Below the pieces are notes generated by a model. The model was not told the origin of the DNA, ran no database searches, and saw nothing but the letters and a program-made list of their open reading frames with translations. Positions 42,901 to 52,605 of a stretch of 64,000 nucleotides of DNA are shown here, one piece after another; position 1 is the first letter of the stretch; every line of letters starts with the position of its first letter. The stretch is taken from NCBI RefSeq assembly GCF_000417875.1, contig NW_006920888.1:204738-268737 (forward strand). Direction: 5' to 3'. Position numbers and translations under genes: made by a program. This stretch comes from Pseudozyma flocculosa PF-1. Lineage: Eukaryota > Basidiomycota > Ustilaginomycetes > Ustilaginales > Ustilaginaceae.

Positions 42901-43336
42901 NNNNNNNNNNNNNNNNNNNNNNNNNNNNNNNNNNNNNNNNNNNNNNNNNNCCGGCGGCAGTGGCGCGGGGACGGGCGGCAAGGTGGTGCTGGTGCCGCTC
43001 GAGTCGACGCGGTCGTCGCCCGTCCCGTCGAATCGGGAGGGCAAGAGCTCGTCGACCGCCGGCGGCGCCACGACAAAGGGGCGATACAAGGACCTCGACG
43101 CCTTCCTCGACGAGAGCAGCGATGACGAAGACGCCGAGACTGAGAGCGAGAGCGACTTCGAGGTGGACAGGGCGGCACGGGAGGATAGTGAATTTGGAGG
43201 AGAGGAGAGCGACAGCGGGCAGGACGCGGAAGACGAGAGCGACGCGGAGAGTGTCGACGACGACGATCATGACGATGATGATGACGACGACGACGACGAG
43301 GAAGAGGAAGAGGGGACGTCGGCGTGGAAGTCGTAG
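39956..43336 (+). CDS. APL6: AP-3 complex subunit beta (adaptin)
   Basis: Single exon of 1126 codons including 102 undefined (gap 42645-42950, frame kept). AP-3 sorts cargo from the Golgi/endosome to the vacuole. Residues about 35-600 form the adaptin HEAT solenoid. Family landmarks are DVRKLVYIILLRYGN, LLSINSFQRDLSDPSPLIRAMALRVLS, RDPNLYVRKIAALAVPKC and DEWGQITCLEVLMRY. The early WGQ-CL block and the strongly acidic Ser-rich hinge (FLDESSDDEDAETESESDF through a run of Asp/Glu) are typical of AP-3 beta rather than AP-1/2 beta, which carry a clathrin box and ear. The C-terminus ends in that acidic run plus TSAWKS; no ear is visible, though the gap may hide sequence. Stop 43334-43336 converges on the API5-like gene 150 bp away. 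Confidence 0.93.
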   Translation: MAYSNSSRALAFLTETSEDAIAALKGIVGGAGSAKYLDTSEDKVSLITSQIDSSRDEDRIHGLTRIVAMISKGRDASSFLPGVLKLTSSTNMDVRKLVYIILLRYGNSNPDLTLLSINSFQRDLSDPSPLIRAMALRVLSAIKVKMVSAIVLMAVSKATRDPNLYVRKIAALAVPKCFELDRTQLPSLLESLSTLLSDRSPFVLGAALAAFQEMCPDRWDLLHPHYRKICHALADVDEWGQITCLEVLMRYSRANFVQPTVASLASPGQGQEAQVEASGQASSGSGREKTGATAARSETRAAAPASAPKAMHSALESFLEGEEGPRTDAIGTASPSSGEKPSSSSSTSASASIDRDLELLLVKAEPLLQNRNPAVVMAAARLIYYLAPASRHHVLARPIVRLVSRSTPDVVYLVLLSALDIARSSPELFAPYATAFFLGPAHVEPAHVSLLKLDMLTVVCNRVNVALALPELAEHVRSPSDLIATHAVGCLGRLAAKLPDACRDRCLAALLDLLKQKQRREGAIKASARDAVVAKAVLIIKDLVHDQRQEGGAGSAAGGETTASIVLRLASLLFGAPPKPSASATEASAGAAARKKRPKVVGKGAILHPGARASILWLLGQDCREVVPQPSSALGAGKTLAELVLPDILRRCAINFANEASIVKLQILTVSTKVFAFLPSAVAASEDAAQLIEAVTKVHFYLLRLARYDLDFDVRDRARLCKGLTAGLVDVPATSSPSPSQHADDGRDGGIAREILDAVRRATQAVGEWSEEGDANLKGVRLRREQVVHILFEGKSIPSDLADQLEADRKREPDSIGGSGGGTALASKLGSLSLALDGKLIRGWHATALPPWSTPEDATPASKRDPPPLPSTAPSGGLSAGGSGTTTPLSASALASXXXXXXXXXXXXXXXXXXXXXXXXXXXXXXXXXXXXXXXXXXXXXXXXXXXXXXXXXXXXXXXXXXXXXXXXXXXXXXXXXXXXXXXXXXXXXXXXXXXXXXXGGSGAGTGGKVVLVPLESTRSSPVPSNREGKSSSTAGGATTKGRYKDLDAFLDESSDDEDAETESESDFEVDRAAREDSEFGGEESDSGQDAEDESDAESVDDDDHDDDDDDDDDEEEEEGTSAWKS
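42645..42950. other. Assembly gap (306 N)
   Basis: Run of N in the C-terminal hinge of AP-3 beta; exactly 102 codons, frame preserved. Confidence 0.99.
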
Positions 43337-43486
43337 ACCGTCGGTCGATTCGAGGCGCGAGAATGAATGGGGTGGTCGTTCCTGGTCGAGCTGCCCGCCG
43401 GTTGGAGACGGCATCGTCGCGGTGCGTCGAGACGGCCAGCGAGAAGAACGTTCTGTGGGCCCCGTGTCCGCGAGGGGCTGGGCCGA

Positions 43487-46400
43487 TCAAGCCCGTCTGC
43501 CTCGACCTCGATACGCTCCGCTCCCCCTCCTCTCGATGGGAGCCCGAGCCGGTGCACCTCCTGACCTCGACCCGCCGGCTGAGCGAGGCTGCTGCTGCTG
43601 CTGATGTGGCTGCTGGTGCTGCCTCGTTGTATCCCTCGTCGTCGAGGCAGCGGCGGCCGCAGCGGCATTGACGGCGGCATTGATAGCCCGGCCTCCACCT
43701 CCTCCTCCGCCACCACCACCACTGCCGCCTCCTCCTCCCGTCCGCTCCCTTGCGGCGCCAAGGATCGACAACCCTCTGCCCTGTCCAGCGGGTTCCGGCG
43801 CAGGCGCAGTCGCCGTGGAGCTGGCGGCGCCTCTTATCGACATGCCCTGTCGCGAGCTGGCCGAATCGGGGTGCTGCGAGGCGCCCTTGATGCTCGCACC
43901 CTGCTTGCCGCCGCCGCCGCCGCGGATCGAAAGGCCCTGTTTCTGCGCCAGCTTGCTATCGGTGCTCGAGAAGCCGCGCACGCCGCCCCTCTCCTGCCGC
44001 CGGGACGATGCGAACAGGTCGTCGCTTTCCCATCCCGCCGACGACATGGGCGCCTGCGTCGTCCCACGTCCTCGCGGTGCCGGTGCCGGCCGAGGCGGAG
44101 AGGGCGAGCGAGCGCGCGATTGCGTAGCAGAGTCGGCGACATCGGACGGTCGAGAGCGCTTCGACGAGTCGGTCCGAGAGGGACGTGGTCGTGCGTCGTC
44201 GTGCTCCTCGTCGTCGTCGTCGCGACCACGTTTCGGACGCGCCTCGTCGACGGGAAACGCGGGCGGCGGCTTCCACCACAGCGGCTGCGCCGACACGTCC
44301 AGCCGATTGTGTCGCGGCTTGAGGTATTCCTGCGCGTCGGATCGATGCGGGCAGTGGTGGCGAAAGTGCAGGGCGTGGACTGCGTCAGCCCCCGTTCCTC
44401 TCTAGGCAGTAGAGTCGGCGAAATCGCCCACAGGTGCGCGACGGACTCACCTTGGCAATGACAAAGACGCCCTTGGCCGACTCCTTGATCGATTCGTGAC
44501 CGTGCCAGTTGCTCCTGACCTCTTGAGAGGCGCCGTAGAGGCGTCGCAGCCGATTCTTGAACGGCTGCTCTTCAATCTCGGGCAACGTGATCGGACCAGC
44601 GTTGCGGCCCTGCAAGTCGACAGAGTGGCATCGGCAGTGACGGGAGCAGAGCTGCTGTCAGTGACACGTCCAGATCTGGTCTCGAAGCATCGATGCACTG
44701 CGGCTACTCACCGGTGGCGTCGCATGCAGGAGGATCATCAGCAAGGCCTCGGCCAGCAGAATCTCGTACGCCTCTTGCTGCCCTGGCGGCCCGGGCAGTG
44801 CCTTTGCCTCTTCCGGATAGATGGACTGGATGGGAGGGCGCAGCAAGGATACCGCGAAGAAGGATGGAAAAGGAGGAGGGCGGAGATGGTACGAAAGACG
44901 AGGAGAGGGAAAGATCGCAGGGTGATGGAGCGTGGGACAAGGAGGTGGTGCGGAGAGTACTGTCGATAAGCTGTCTGTCGCCAGGGTAAGACGGCGCCTG
45001 GTGAAGGGAGACGGGTGGCTAGAGAGCGGGAAACGGGACCGGCAACCGAGTCGATGCTCATACGAACAACCGAACGGACGTAGCCCCGCAGCAGCCGCAG
45101 CAGTGCACGCAGGACCCTCGCCGCCCAGCTCTGAGACCGTGCAGTGCCCCCTTCTTTGACGAGCCGAGGCCAGCGAAGCTCAAAGACACCCACATTTATG
45201 GCTGCGACGGCGGCTCGGGCGAGCGCTCTCCTGTCGTCTTCGGTGAGATTGTCGGCGTTTGTGGGCGCCTTGTTGATGGCGACGGCCGCCTTTGCTGCGA
45301 CCTCGGCGGCGAAGCGCAGCACGAGGATCCGGAGCTGCCCGCCAAGATGCCTCAGGAGCGTCGGCGCTGTCGCTGCCGATGTCGCCGTATCAGCCGCAGA
45401 CGCCGCCGTCGAGGAAGCTTTGGTGTCTGGCAGGAACTTGTGGACGAACCGGAGCGCCTTTTGCACGTCCTTGATGTAGGCCGCCGAAGCCGGAGTGGCT
45501 GCGGTGCCGTCCGAGGCGGGCTCGTAGGTCGATACCTCGAGCAGGCTCTTGAAGAGCTCGTGCGCATCTTGCATCTCGCTGCCGCTGGCGGGCGACAGCA
45601 GCTCGCTGCTTGCGAGGGCAGCTTCGATCTCCTTGCTCTGCGACTCGAGCACCGCGGCGCCGCTGCCCGCGTCACCCTCCCGTTCGCCGGCTCCTCGTCT
45701 CCCGGCCGCCCGGAACCGGATCAGGAAGCCTTCGACCAGCCGGACGAGGAGGAGCGAGGCGCTGGCCGAGGCGTTCTCATACTCCTCGGTCGTGGCAAAG
45801 TCAAACGACGGCAGCCAGAGCGTGCTGAGCGGGCGCAGGAGCACCTTGATAAGCTCCATCTCCTCGTCGTTGCAGAGAGGGATGATGTCGGCCAGCCGGA
45901 GCGCCAGCGCGGCCTCGTAGTCGGCATTGCCGACCACCTTGTCGTCGAGCACCTTTTCGGCTTGGGGCGAGGCGAGGAACGAGAGGGCGAGGTGGCGCAG
46001 CTCGCCCTTGCAGTGGTCCTGAATGATGACGTCGAAGGCGTCGACGGGCGACTGCTTGAGGTGGCCGACGAGCGACTTGGAGATGAGGTCGTGCTCAGTG
46101 GGCTCCTCGTTCTGCAGGAGCTGGACGAGGACGTCGGCGTTGCGCTTGAGGAGCGTCGCGTCGCTCCGGCTGAGGTCGCGCATGGCGCCGTAGCCGAGCT
46201 TGCGCACGGCATCGCTGCCGTCCTCGCAGAGGTCGTAGATGCCGTTGACGACGGCCTCCTTGAGCTCGTTGGTGCGGCCCTTTTGCGAGGGGTCGAGGCG
46301 GCCCTCGATGCGGCACTCGATCATGAGCGCAAACGCCTCGAGCAGCGGGTCGATGGCGCGCTCCTTGCTGCCTGCCTCTTCGGCCCGATCCATGGCCTGC

Positions 46401-46999
46401 AAGAGGTTGTCGAGGGCGTCCGAATGCGCCTTTGACCAGATGATGCTGAGCTTGCGGTTGCGCTCGATGATGTCGCGGTCGACGGCGCGCACCAGGTCGC
46501 GGATGTCGCTCTCCTCCTTGGACAGGACTGGCGACGGCGAGCGCCTCCTCGAGCCCTGCGACTCGGCGGAACGGGAGCCGCTAGGCCCCGTGAAGCCGTT
46601 CCAGCCGTTGTTGCTGCTGCCATGCCCGTTGCCAGCGCCGCCGCGCTGGTCGTTGAAGCTCGCGTGGCGGCCTTGCTGCTGCTGTCGTTGTCCAGCGTAG
46701 CCCTGGCCGCCGGAGAAGTGGTCGACCTGCTGCCGCGGGTACCGGGGCCCATTGAGCTGGGCATTGTTGCCCCAGCCAGGCGACTGGCCAGGCTGTCCGA
46801 AGCCTCCTCCGCGGCCGCCGCCTCCGCCGCCTCCGCCCGGCGCAAAGGGCCCGTTCTGGAAGCCGCCAAAGGGCTGCTGCTGACCGCGGGGCGGCATCGG
46901 CTGGCCGTAATACTGCTGGGGAGAGTAGAAGCTACCCCCCTGGGCACCCATCCCGCCTCCCCTCCCACCGCTGCCGTTGGGCCCGCGCGCCGGCCACAT
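43487..46999 (-). CDS. API5-like (apoptosis inhibitor 5 / AAC-11) helical-repeat protein
   Basis: Four exons (about 45080-46999, 44712-44825, 44451-44609, 43487-44329) encode about 1011 residues. The first intron is the least certain: its donor GTCCGT was chosen because the phase fits. API5 proteins are nuclear HEAT-like solenoids that bind chromatin-condensation and mRNA-export factors. The repeat region (about 160-735) has the family pattern: IYDLCEDGSDAVRKLGYGAMRDL, LLKRNADVLVQLLQNEEPTEHDLISKSLVGHL, GELRHLALSFLAS, then LLAEALLMILLHA. The tail begins LWWKPPPAFP, matching the LSWKP that follows the API5 solenoid, and is Arg/Ser/Gly-rich with KRGRDDDDE and a final GSGAYRGRGRR. Animal API5 is about 510-520 residues; here a Gly/Gln-rich N-terminal extension and long tail roughly double it. 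Confidence 0.82.
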
Positions 47000-47712
47000 G
47001 TTGAGGAGATGCGACGGACGGACGGACGGACGGACTGGCTGGTCTCTGAGAGATGTGTGCCGGGAGCGTGGCTGAAGGCGATGGCGTCGAGGAGGAGCTG
47101 GTCTCTCGCGGCGGCTGGTGGCAGCGGTTCGGTGGTAGCCGATGGTAGCCGACCGATGAAGTGAGCGCGATGGCAGGTGAAGGACGAGAAGCAAGAGATC
47201 GGACTGAAGGAAGGCGGCTGGCCGTCAAGGAGTCAAGCCAAGCCAGGCCAAGCCAAGCCGCACAGGAGGCTCGGAAGCTGGAAGATGCGTGCATGCAGGC
47301 GGGCGCACGAACCCTCTCTTTCCGAAAAAGCCACCGCAGGCCTGGCCTGGCCGCGCAGAAAGTCGCAACGGGCAGGTGCGGGCCCAGGCAGGCGCAGTCG
47401 GCGAGGCGAGGCCAGGCTCGGAAACGTTGCCGGCGCGCGCAGGCGGCGCAGAGACAACCAAGCGAGCTGAGCTCGCGACCGCCAGCGAGGTCCTTGGGCG
47501 GATGCAATCTGGTGGTACAGCTGGCTTAGTCTAGAGCGCGAGATGGCAATGGCGGCCGCGGTGGATGATGGGGTACAATTACAACGGAAGGGGCAGGCAG
47601 CGGCGAGCAGACGCCAGCAGGGCCGCCGACAGGGCGGAGCAGGCCAGGGCGGAGGCGGGTCAGTGCGTGCCTGCCTGCCTCTTGCTCCGATGACGATCCA
47701 GAAAAGGGAGGG
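47000..47712. other. Intergenic region between API5-like and NAF1 genes
   Basis: 713 bp; no gene supported. It contains AAGCCAAGCCAGGCCAAGCC repeats at 47234-47260 and further GGCCTGGCC units near 47340-47420, upstream of the API5-like start. Confidence 0.6.
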
Positions 47713-50703
47713 CTATGCAGGAGGAGGCGGATATCCCGACGCCGGCGACGCTTGGCCGGGGTAGCTGGGTCGCTTGGGATCATAGCTGCCGCTGCTGCCG
47801 CCTTCGCCTGCGTCGGGAACGCCGCCGCTCGTCGGGTAGGCCGAAGGGTACGCTGCGTTCGCGTCGGGCCGGCCGGTGCCGCCGGGGTAGCCGTAGCCTG
47901 AGCCGCCGTATGCGGCAGCAGCCGGGTTGTACCCGGGATAGCCTCCGCCCGCCGCAGCGCCAGCAGGGTAGCCCGCGCTCCCATAGCCCATGCCGTACCC
48001 GCCGTACTGCGTCGGTGGACCCTCAGCCTGCTGCTGGTGCTGCTGTTGCTGCTGCGGTCGCTGCTGATGCTGTGCAGGGGCTCTCGTTGGCCCAGACGCC
48101 ATCGCCGTCGCCGAAGGTGCGACATGCGGCGGGTACTGTTGGCCAGCGTAGTGAGCTGGCGGGTACATCTGGCCCGGGTAGCCGCCGTAGGACGGCCCGG
48201 GTGCGGCCACTGGTTGGCCCCAGTAGGCTGGCGGCTGCTGCTGCTGCTGATGCTGAGCCCAGTAGCCCGCAAAGTGCGGGTTGTAATGGCCACCAGCGCT
48301 GTCCGTGGGGGGAGGCGGCAGCTGCTGAGGGTGACCGCCGCCAACGGGCGGGCTGACGGCATGCTGGCCGCCAAATGAGCGCGGATAGTGCTGAGGCGGG
48401 CCGATGACCGGCGGCAGCGGGGAACCGGCAGAGCCTGGAGGGCTGTTGAAGCGGCCCGACGAAGCTCCCATCGGTGGGGTGGCGTTGAAGGCAGAGGAGC
48501 CTTGGGGCAGCGCGGGTGACGTTGCCGCCGAAGAGTGCGGCGACTGGGGCAGGCTGGCAGGCTTGGGCGGCAGTCCGGCGATGCCGCGGCCCTTGTCCTT
48601 GATGGCGGCAGGGCCGGCGCCGCTTCCTCCCCCTCCTCCTCCTCCCATTCCGCGAGGCACCGGAGGCAGCCCGGCCAGCTGAGGTGGCCTTCCAAGGACC
48701 GCTGCCCCTGCGGCTGCGCCAGACGAGCGTGGGGCCATCGCGACGACCCCTGCATCTCCACCGGCTCCGGCATCGTCGTAGGAGAGGATGGTGCGGCCAC
48801 CGATACCGCCGCCCGTGCCGCTGCGACTCGGCGGAGCATCGATGTCGAAGTTGGGTCGCGCCGGCAGAGCGGCAGCCATGGGCCGCGCCGGCAACGAGGG
48901 ACGGGGATGACCTCCGTGTCGCAGCTGTTGCTGATGCTGCTGCTGCTGCTGGCCTTGCTGCGGATTCTGGTGCTGCGGATGCTTGCCGCTGCCCTTCTGG
49001 CGCTTGTTGCCGCGGTCGGTGCCGTTGGCCTCCTGCCTGGCCCGCTTGTTCTCCTTGTGCTTCCGCTTCGCCTCGGCCTCGGCTTCGTCGTCAGAGAACT
49101 CGACCTCGTCCTCCCCGACCTCCTCGTCGTAGATGTTGCTGGCGTCGCTGCCCTTCATGGCCTTGAGCACCCGCGTCAGGACATAGGTGCTGGCGTTGGG
49201 CAGGTAGCAGACCACGCGGCCGACCTGGACCACGTCCCGATCGATGGCCGCCGCCGACGGATAGCGGATCGAGTAGAGGGGCGCGTGGACCGAGCCAAAC
49301 GTCTCAAAGACGAGGCCGAGCACCTTGCCGTCCTCAAAGCACAGCAGGCTGCCCGTGTCGAGCACGCTGTACTCGCCCTCGTCCGCCTCGCCCCGACGGC
49401 CCGTGCTGTCGATGGGCGCGCCCCGGACCGCTTGCTTGCCCTTGTAGCCTGCGCCTGCGCTTGCGCTGCCAGCGGCGTTGCCCGCCTCTCCTTCCTTCTT
49501 GGTGACGTCCTGGGCGACGACGACGACGCTGTCCACGATCGAGTGGACCTGGCCCAGAGGTCGCACCATGGCCAGGTCTCCGGGCGACAGCGTCTGTATT
49601 GCCGGCAGCTCGACGTCGGGCGCCACGACCTCGTTCTTGGTCTTAGGAGCTTCACCAGCGCCGCCCGCTCCTGCCTCGTCGTCATCGTCGTCGTAATCGT
49701 CGGCTCCAACGCCGAGAGCAGCGTCCACCTCGCCCGCGTCCTCTTCGTCCGAGTCTTCGGAATCGGAGTCGTCGGAAGAAGACGATCCACCGTCTTCGTC
49801 GTCGCTGTCGCTAGTGCTGTTGCTGCTGGCGGCATCATCACCGTTGTCGCCTGTGGCAGACATTCCAGACGCCTGCATCGCCTTGCGCACCGCATCTTTG
49901 AGGTCTTCTGCCGGCTCCTCGTTGTCTTCGTCCTTTGCGATGGAGGCTTCTTCGCCCGAAGCTTGCCCTTCCATGTCGTCCTCAAAGCCTGGCGGCAGGG
50001 CTTCTCTGGGCGTACCTGCCGCCTCCCGCGCCTTGCGGACGGCGTCCCGGAGCGACTCCATAGATTGACCGGCGCTTTCGGATGCGCCGGTGGCGACAAT
50101 GTGCTCCATGTCCCCGGGCACGAAGTCGTCGCGATCCTCTTTCTCCTGTCCTTCTTCCTTCGTCGAGAGGGCGCCTGCTGTCTCGGCGTCCTCCTGGGCC
50201 TTTGTCGGAGTGGCCGCCGGCGGTTGAGTGGCCTCCTCGGCCGTCAACTTGGCCTCCGCCGCGATCGCTGCATTGTCGCCCTCGGTCTTGATCTCGAGGT
50301 TGGAAGGGACAGCGGCGGCGTCGTCCGTCTTGAGCTCTGATGAGTCGAGCTCTGTCTCGGCTGCCGACTCGGGTGGTGTGGCGGCCAGCGATGACGGTGC
50401 GGTATCCGCGTCCGCCCGCTCGGTCTTGACCTTGGCTTCGTCCGGAATCGTGCGGGCAGGTGCCATCGTCTCGACGGGCTTTGTGGATGTGGCCTCTTTC
50501 ACCGACACGCTGACGACCTCTGGGTTATCGTTCGGAGGCAAAGGCTGGTGATCTGCGGCACGATCGACGCTCTCGTCTGCTGTCGCTTTGACATCGCCGA
50601 CGGCATCAGCTGCGACCTCTGCGTCCACCGTCGCTGCCGCCGGGACGGCTTTGGCCTGTGCCTCTGTACGGGGCCGTGACTGCTCAGAGCCCATGATCGA
50701 CAT
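47713..50703 (-). CDS. NAF1: H/ACA snoRNP assembly factor NAF1
   Basis: Single exon of 996 residues (ATG 50703, a second in-frame ATG three codons later; TAG at 47713-47715). NAF1 is the nuclear chaperone that loads H/ACA proteins on nascent snoRNAs and is later replaced by GAR1. The Gar1/Naf1 beta-barrel lies at about 360-530. It begins VVAPDVELPAIQTLSPGDL and includes PLGQVHSIVDSVVVVAQD, LDTGSLLCFEDGKVLGLVFE and VCYLPNASTYV, then the family's GSDASNIYDEEVGEDEVEFSDDE. A Lys/Arg nuclear-localisation stretch (KRKHKENKRARQE) follows. The N-terminal 350 residues are acidic; the C-terminal 400 are Gln/Pro/Gly/Tyr-rich, as in other fungal NAF1 proteins but longer. Divergent from LCL2. Confidence 0.94.
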   Translation of the reverse strand: MSIMGSEQSRPRTEAQAKAVPAAATVDAEVAADAVGDVKATADESVDRAADHQPLPPNDNPEVVSVSVKEATSTKPVETMAPARTIPDEAKVKTERADADTAPSSLAATPPESAAETELDSSELKTDDAAAVPSNLEIKTEGDNAAIAAEAKLTAEEATQPPAATPTKAQEDAETAGALSTKEEGQEKEDRDDFVPGDMEHIVATGASESAGQSMESLRDAVRKAREAAGTPREALPPGFEDDMEGQASGEEASIAKDEDNEEPAEDLKDAVRKAMQASGMSATGDNGDDAASSNSTSDSDDEDGGSSSSDDSDSEDSDEEDAGEVDAALGVGADDYDDDDDEAGAGGAGEAPKTKNEVVAPDVELPAIQTLSPGDLAMVRPLGQVHSIVDSVVVVAQDVTKKEGEAGNAAGSASAGAGYKGKQAVRGAPIDSTGRRGEADEGEYSVLDTGSLLCFEDGKVLGLVFETFGSVHAPLYSIRYPSAAAIDRDVVQVGRVVCYLPNASTYVLTRVLKAMKGSDASNIYDEEVGEDEVEFSDDEAEAEAKRKHKENKRARQEANGTDRGNKRQKGSGKHPQHQNPQQGQQQQQHQQQLRHGGHPRPSLPARPMAAALPARPNFDIDAPPSRSGTGGGIGGRTILSYDDAGAGGDAGVVAMAPRSSGAAAGAAVLGRPPQLAGLPPVPRGMGGGGGGGSGAGPAAIKDKGRGIAGLPPKPASLPQSPHSSAATSPALPQGSSAFNATPPMGASSGRFNSPPGSAGSPLPPVIGPPQHYPRSFGGQHAVSPPVGGGHPQQLPPPPTDSAGGHYNPHFAGYWAQHQQQQQPPAYWGQPVAAPGPSYGGYPGQMYPPAHYAGQQYPPHVAPSATAMASGPTRAPAQHQQRPQQQQQHQQQAEGPPTQYGGYGMGYGSAGYPAGAAAGGGYPGYNPAAAAYGGSGYGYPGGTGRPDANAAYPSAYPTSGGVPDAGEGGSSGSYDPKRPSYPGQASPASGYPPPPA

Positions 50704-51204
50704 CGAGACTGGGCTGAGGCGGCCCGGTGGTACCTCTGTGCCCGCGACGAGGAAGACAGGTGGGGTGTCTTTGCGAGAGCTGATACTCGAGCTGGGTGCA
50801 AGGGATGCCCAAGTGTTGGTTGGCTAGGTGGTGCTAGGTTGGGGAGGGATGGAGGGGAGCGACAAGAAAGCAAGGATACCGAGGCAAGGCAAGGCAAAGG
50901 CTGGGTCCTGGCGGCGCGGCACGAAAAATTTCGCGGAAATGGCCGACTGCCAACGTAGGGCCTCCACCGGCGCTCGCTCAGCCGCACGGCCAGTAGGCCG
51001 CGCAGTCGGGAAGCGGAACTCGGCCAACAGGTCGACACAGCCAGGCGGCCAGCTGGCAAGGCAAGCCAAGGTCAGGCCAGGCCAAGGAACGCACGAGCCC
51101 GCTCCTCGGCACTCGTAGCCCCTCTCGACCTGCCACCACCCACGCCGCCGCCGCCGCCTCCTCCTTCTCCTGGACCTATTCCTCCCTTCCGCCCCACCGT
51201 CACC
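50704..51204. other. Shared promoter region of NAF1 and LCL2
   Basis: 501 bp between divergent starts; no gene supported. It carries GCAAGCCAAGGTCAGGCCAGG repeats at 51058-51086, about 120 bp before LCL2. Confidence 0.6.
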
Positions 51205-51841
51205 ATGGTTCTTCCTCCTTCCATCGCCGCCAGACGGCCAACGACAAGGCGGCAGTTCCTGCTGCCGGCCTACCTCTTGGTTCTCCTCGCCCTGGCAGCG
51301 CAAGCCGTCCACGCCCAGATCTTCCAGAACTTCTTTGGCGGCCACAACGGCGGCGGCGCCGGTGGCGGCGGCATGTTTGGCGGCCACGCAAGAGAGCAGG
51401 AGCCCCCGCCGTCGGGCGACGCGAGGTGGTTCCATGAACGCGTCAACGCAGGCAAGTCTCGCTCGATCCGCTGGTCCCTGTCGTTGCAGCAGTGGCCGTC
51501 ACGACATTGAGCTGACCTCGCACGGATTGCCCTTCCTCCCTCGTCCCTATCTCCTCCTCGCTCATGGCCCGCTACCAGCTCAATGCCAGCAGTACCTCTG
51601 CCCGCGGACGCTCTCCTGCGTCTCGAGGCCCTCGCACTGCCCCTGCCCCTTTCCACAGCAGATCCGCTGCTCGTACCGCGACACCGACAGCGCGGCCGTC
51701 GAGAGGTCCGATCGCGCCGGTGGGTCGTTTGACGGCGTCGATGCCCAGCTCGACCTCGGCGGCACGTTTTGCGTCACGGCCACCGACTGCGAAGAGGTCC
51801 AGTGGCTCCTCGATGGAGGCGGAGTCAGGTCGTCGGCCTGA
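51205..51841 (+). CDS. LCL2: LCL2 family secretory-pathway protein (long chronological lifespan 2)
   Basis: Two exons (51205-51451 and 51579-51841) encode 169 residues. The N-terminus has a basic stretch then a hydrophobic signal segment (about 18-36, LLPAYLLVLLALAAQAVHA). The mature protein begins QIFQNFFGG, the family's opening motif, followed by a Gly-rich linker, WFHERV, and the diagnostic cysteine block CQQYLCPRTLSC, HCPCPFP, IRC, with FCVTATDC near the end. LCL2 is a small conserved fungal ER/secretory protein linked to ER-associated degradation and lifespan; its molecular role is unclear. The exon joint only gives the conserved frame if the intron starts with GC (AG|GCAAGT), a GC-AG intron. 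Confidence 0.93.
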
Positions 51842-51987
51842 GGCGGCTGCAAGGCCTCGCTCGTGCCGCAGTTCGACAGTCGAGGCAATAGATGCATCGC
51901 CCCTCATCGCTGTGCATCTGCGAGCAGTTCTGCACGTGGGCCTGTGTGCGCTCGATGTCAGGCGTGGAGATTGTTGTGGATCGACTG

Positions 51988-52605
51988 TCAGGTCTTGCGG
52001 TTGGGAAAGTGCTTGGCGAGGACCGCTGCCGCCTTCTTCTTGCGCTCCTCTGCCGCCTTGATCCTCGCCTGCCCCTCGGTCTGTGGTGGCGGGGCGGTGC
52101 AGCCGTGGGCGATGGCGGAGCGGTGCATGGGGCAAAACAGGCCCCTGCACCGCTCACACCTCGGCGCAGCATGCGAAAACGGCCTGCCCGGACCCGCCGC
52201 GGTCGAGGCGGGCTGGACCGTCCTGCTGCCGCCCGCTCCATCGACTAGCCTGATACCCGCGCCCGCGCCCGCCCCGGTAGAGGTGCCGGTCTGGGGCGAC
52301 GACGACGACGACGACGACGATGGCGATGCTGCCAATTCGAGGCTAAACTTCCTGCATCCCCTCTTTTGACACGGCAGTCGGTCCGGCGTGGAAGCGTCGC
52401 GGTTGGCGGAGGACGAGGAGCGCGCGAAGCGCTCGACGAGCTCGGTGTCGCTGAGGGTCGAGTCGAGGGCGCCCGGGGCGGCGCAGCTGTGCTGTTCCGG
52501 TAGGAAGTGGGACTCGCAGTACTCGCTCCGGCAGTAGGCGCAGGTGATGGGCAGGAACGAGAGGCGGTTGCACGACGTATCGGCGCAGTGCGTGCCTGTC
52601 TCCAT
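51988..52605 (-). CDS. AN1-type zinc-finger protein (Cuz1/ZFAND-like)
   Basis: Single exon of 205 residues; ATG 52605, TGA 51988-51990. An N-terminal AN1 finger (about 7-42) has the expected spacing: C and C in HCADTSC, then TCAYCRSEYC, and HFLPEQHSC. A second finger pairs LPCQKRGCRK with CERCRGLFCPMHR and HGC, split by a Ser/Gly linker of about 55 residues. The tail (about 180-205) is a Lys-rich helix. AN1 proteins of the Cuz1/ZFAND1/2 type link the proteasome or Cdc48/p97 to proteotoxic and arsenite stress; this is likely but not provable here because no ubiquitin-like domain is present. It converges on LCL2 with 146 bp between stops, and is divergent from the RRM gene. Confidence 0.9.
   Translation of the reverse strand: METGTHCADTSCNRLSFLPITCAYCRSEYCESHFLPEQHSCAAPGALDSTLSDTELVERFARSSSSANRDASTPDRLPCQKRGCRKFSLELAASPSSSSSSSSPQTGTSTGAGAGAGIRLVDGAGGSRTVQPASTAAGPGRPFSHAAPRCERCRGLFCPMHRSAIAHGCTAPPPQTEGQARIKAAEERKKKAAAVLAKHFPNRKT

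Noticed and set aside
48535..50340. 601-codon plus-strand frame
   Set aside because: Antisense to NAF1; no conserved motif, whereas the minus strand has a clear Gar1/Naf1 domain.
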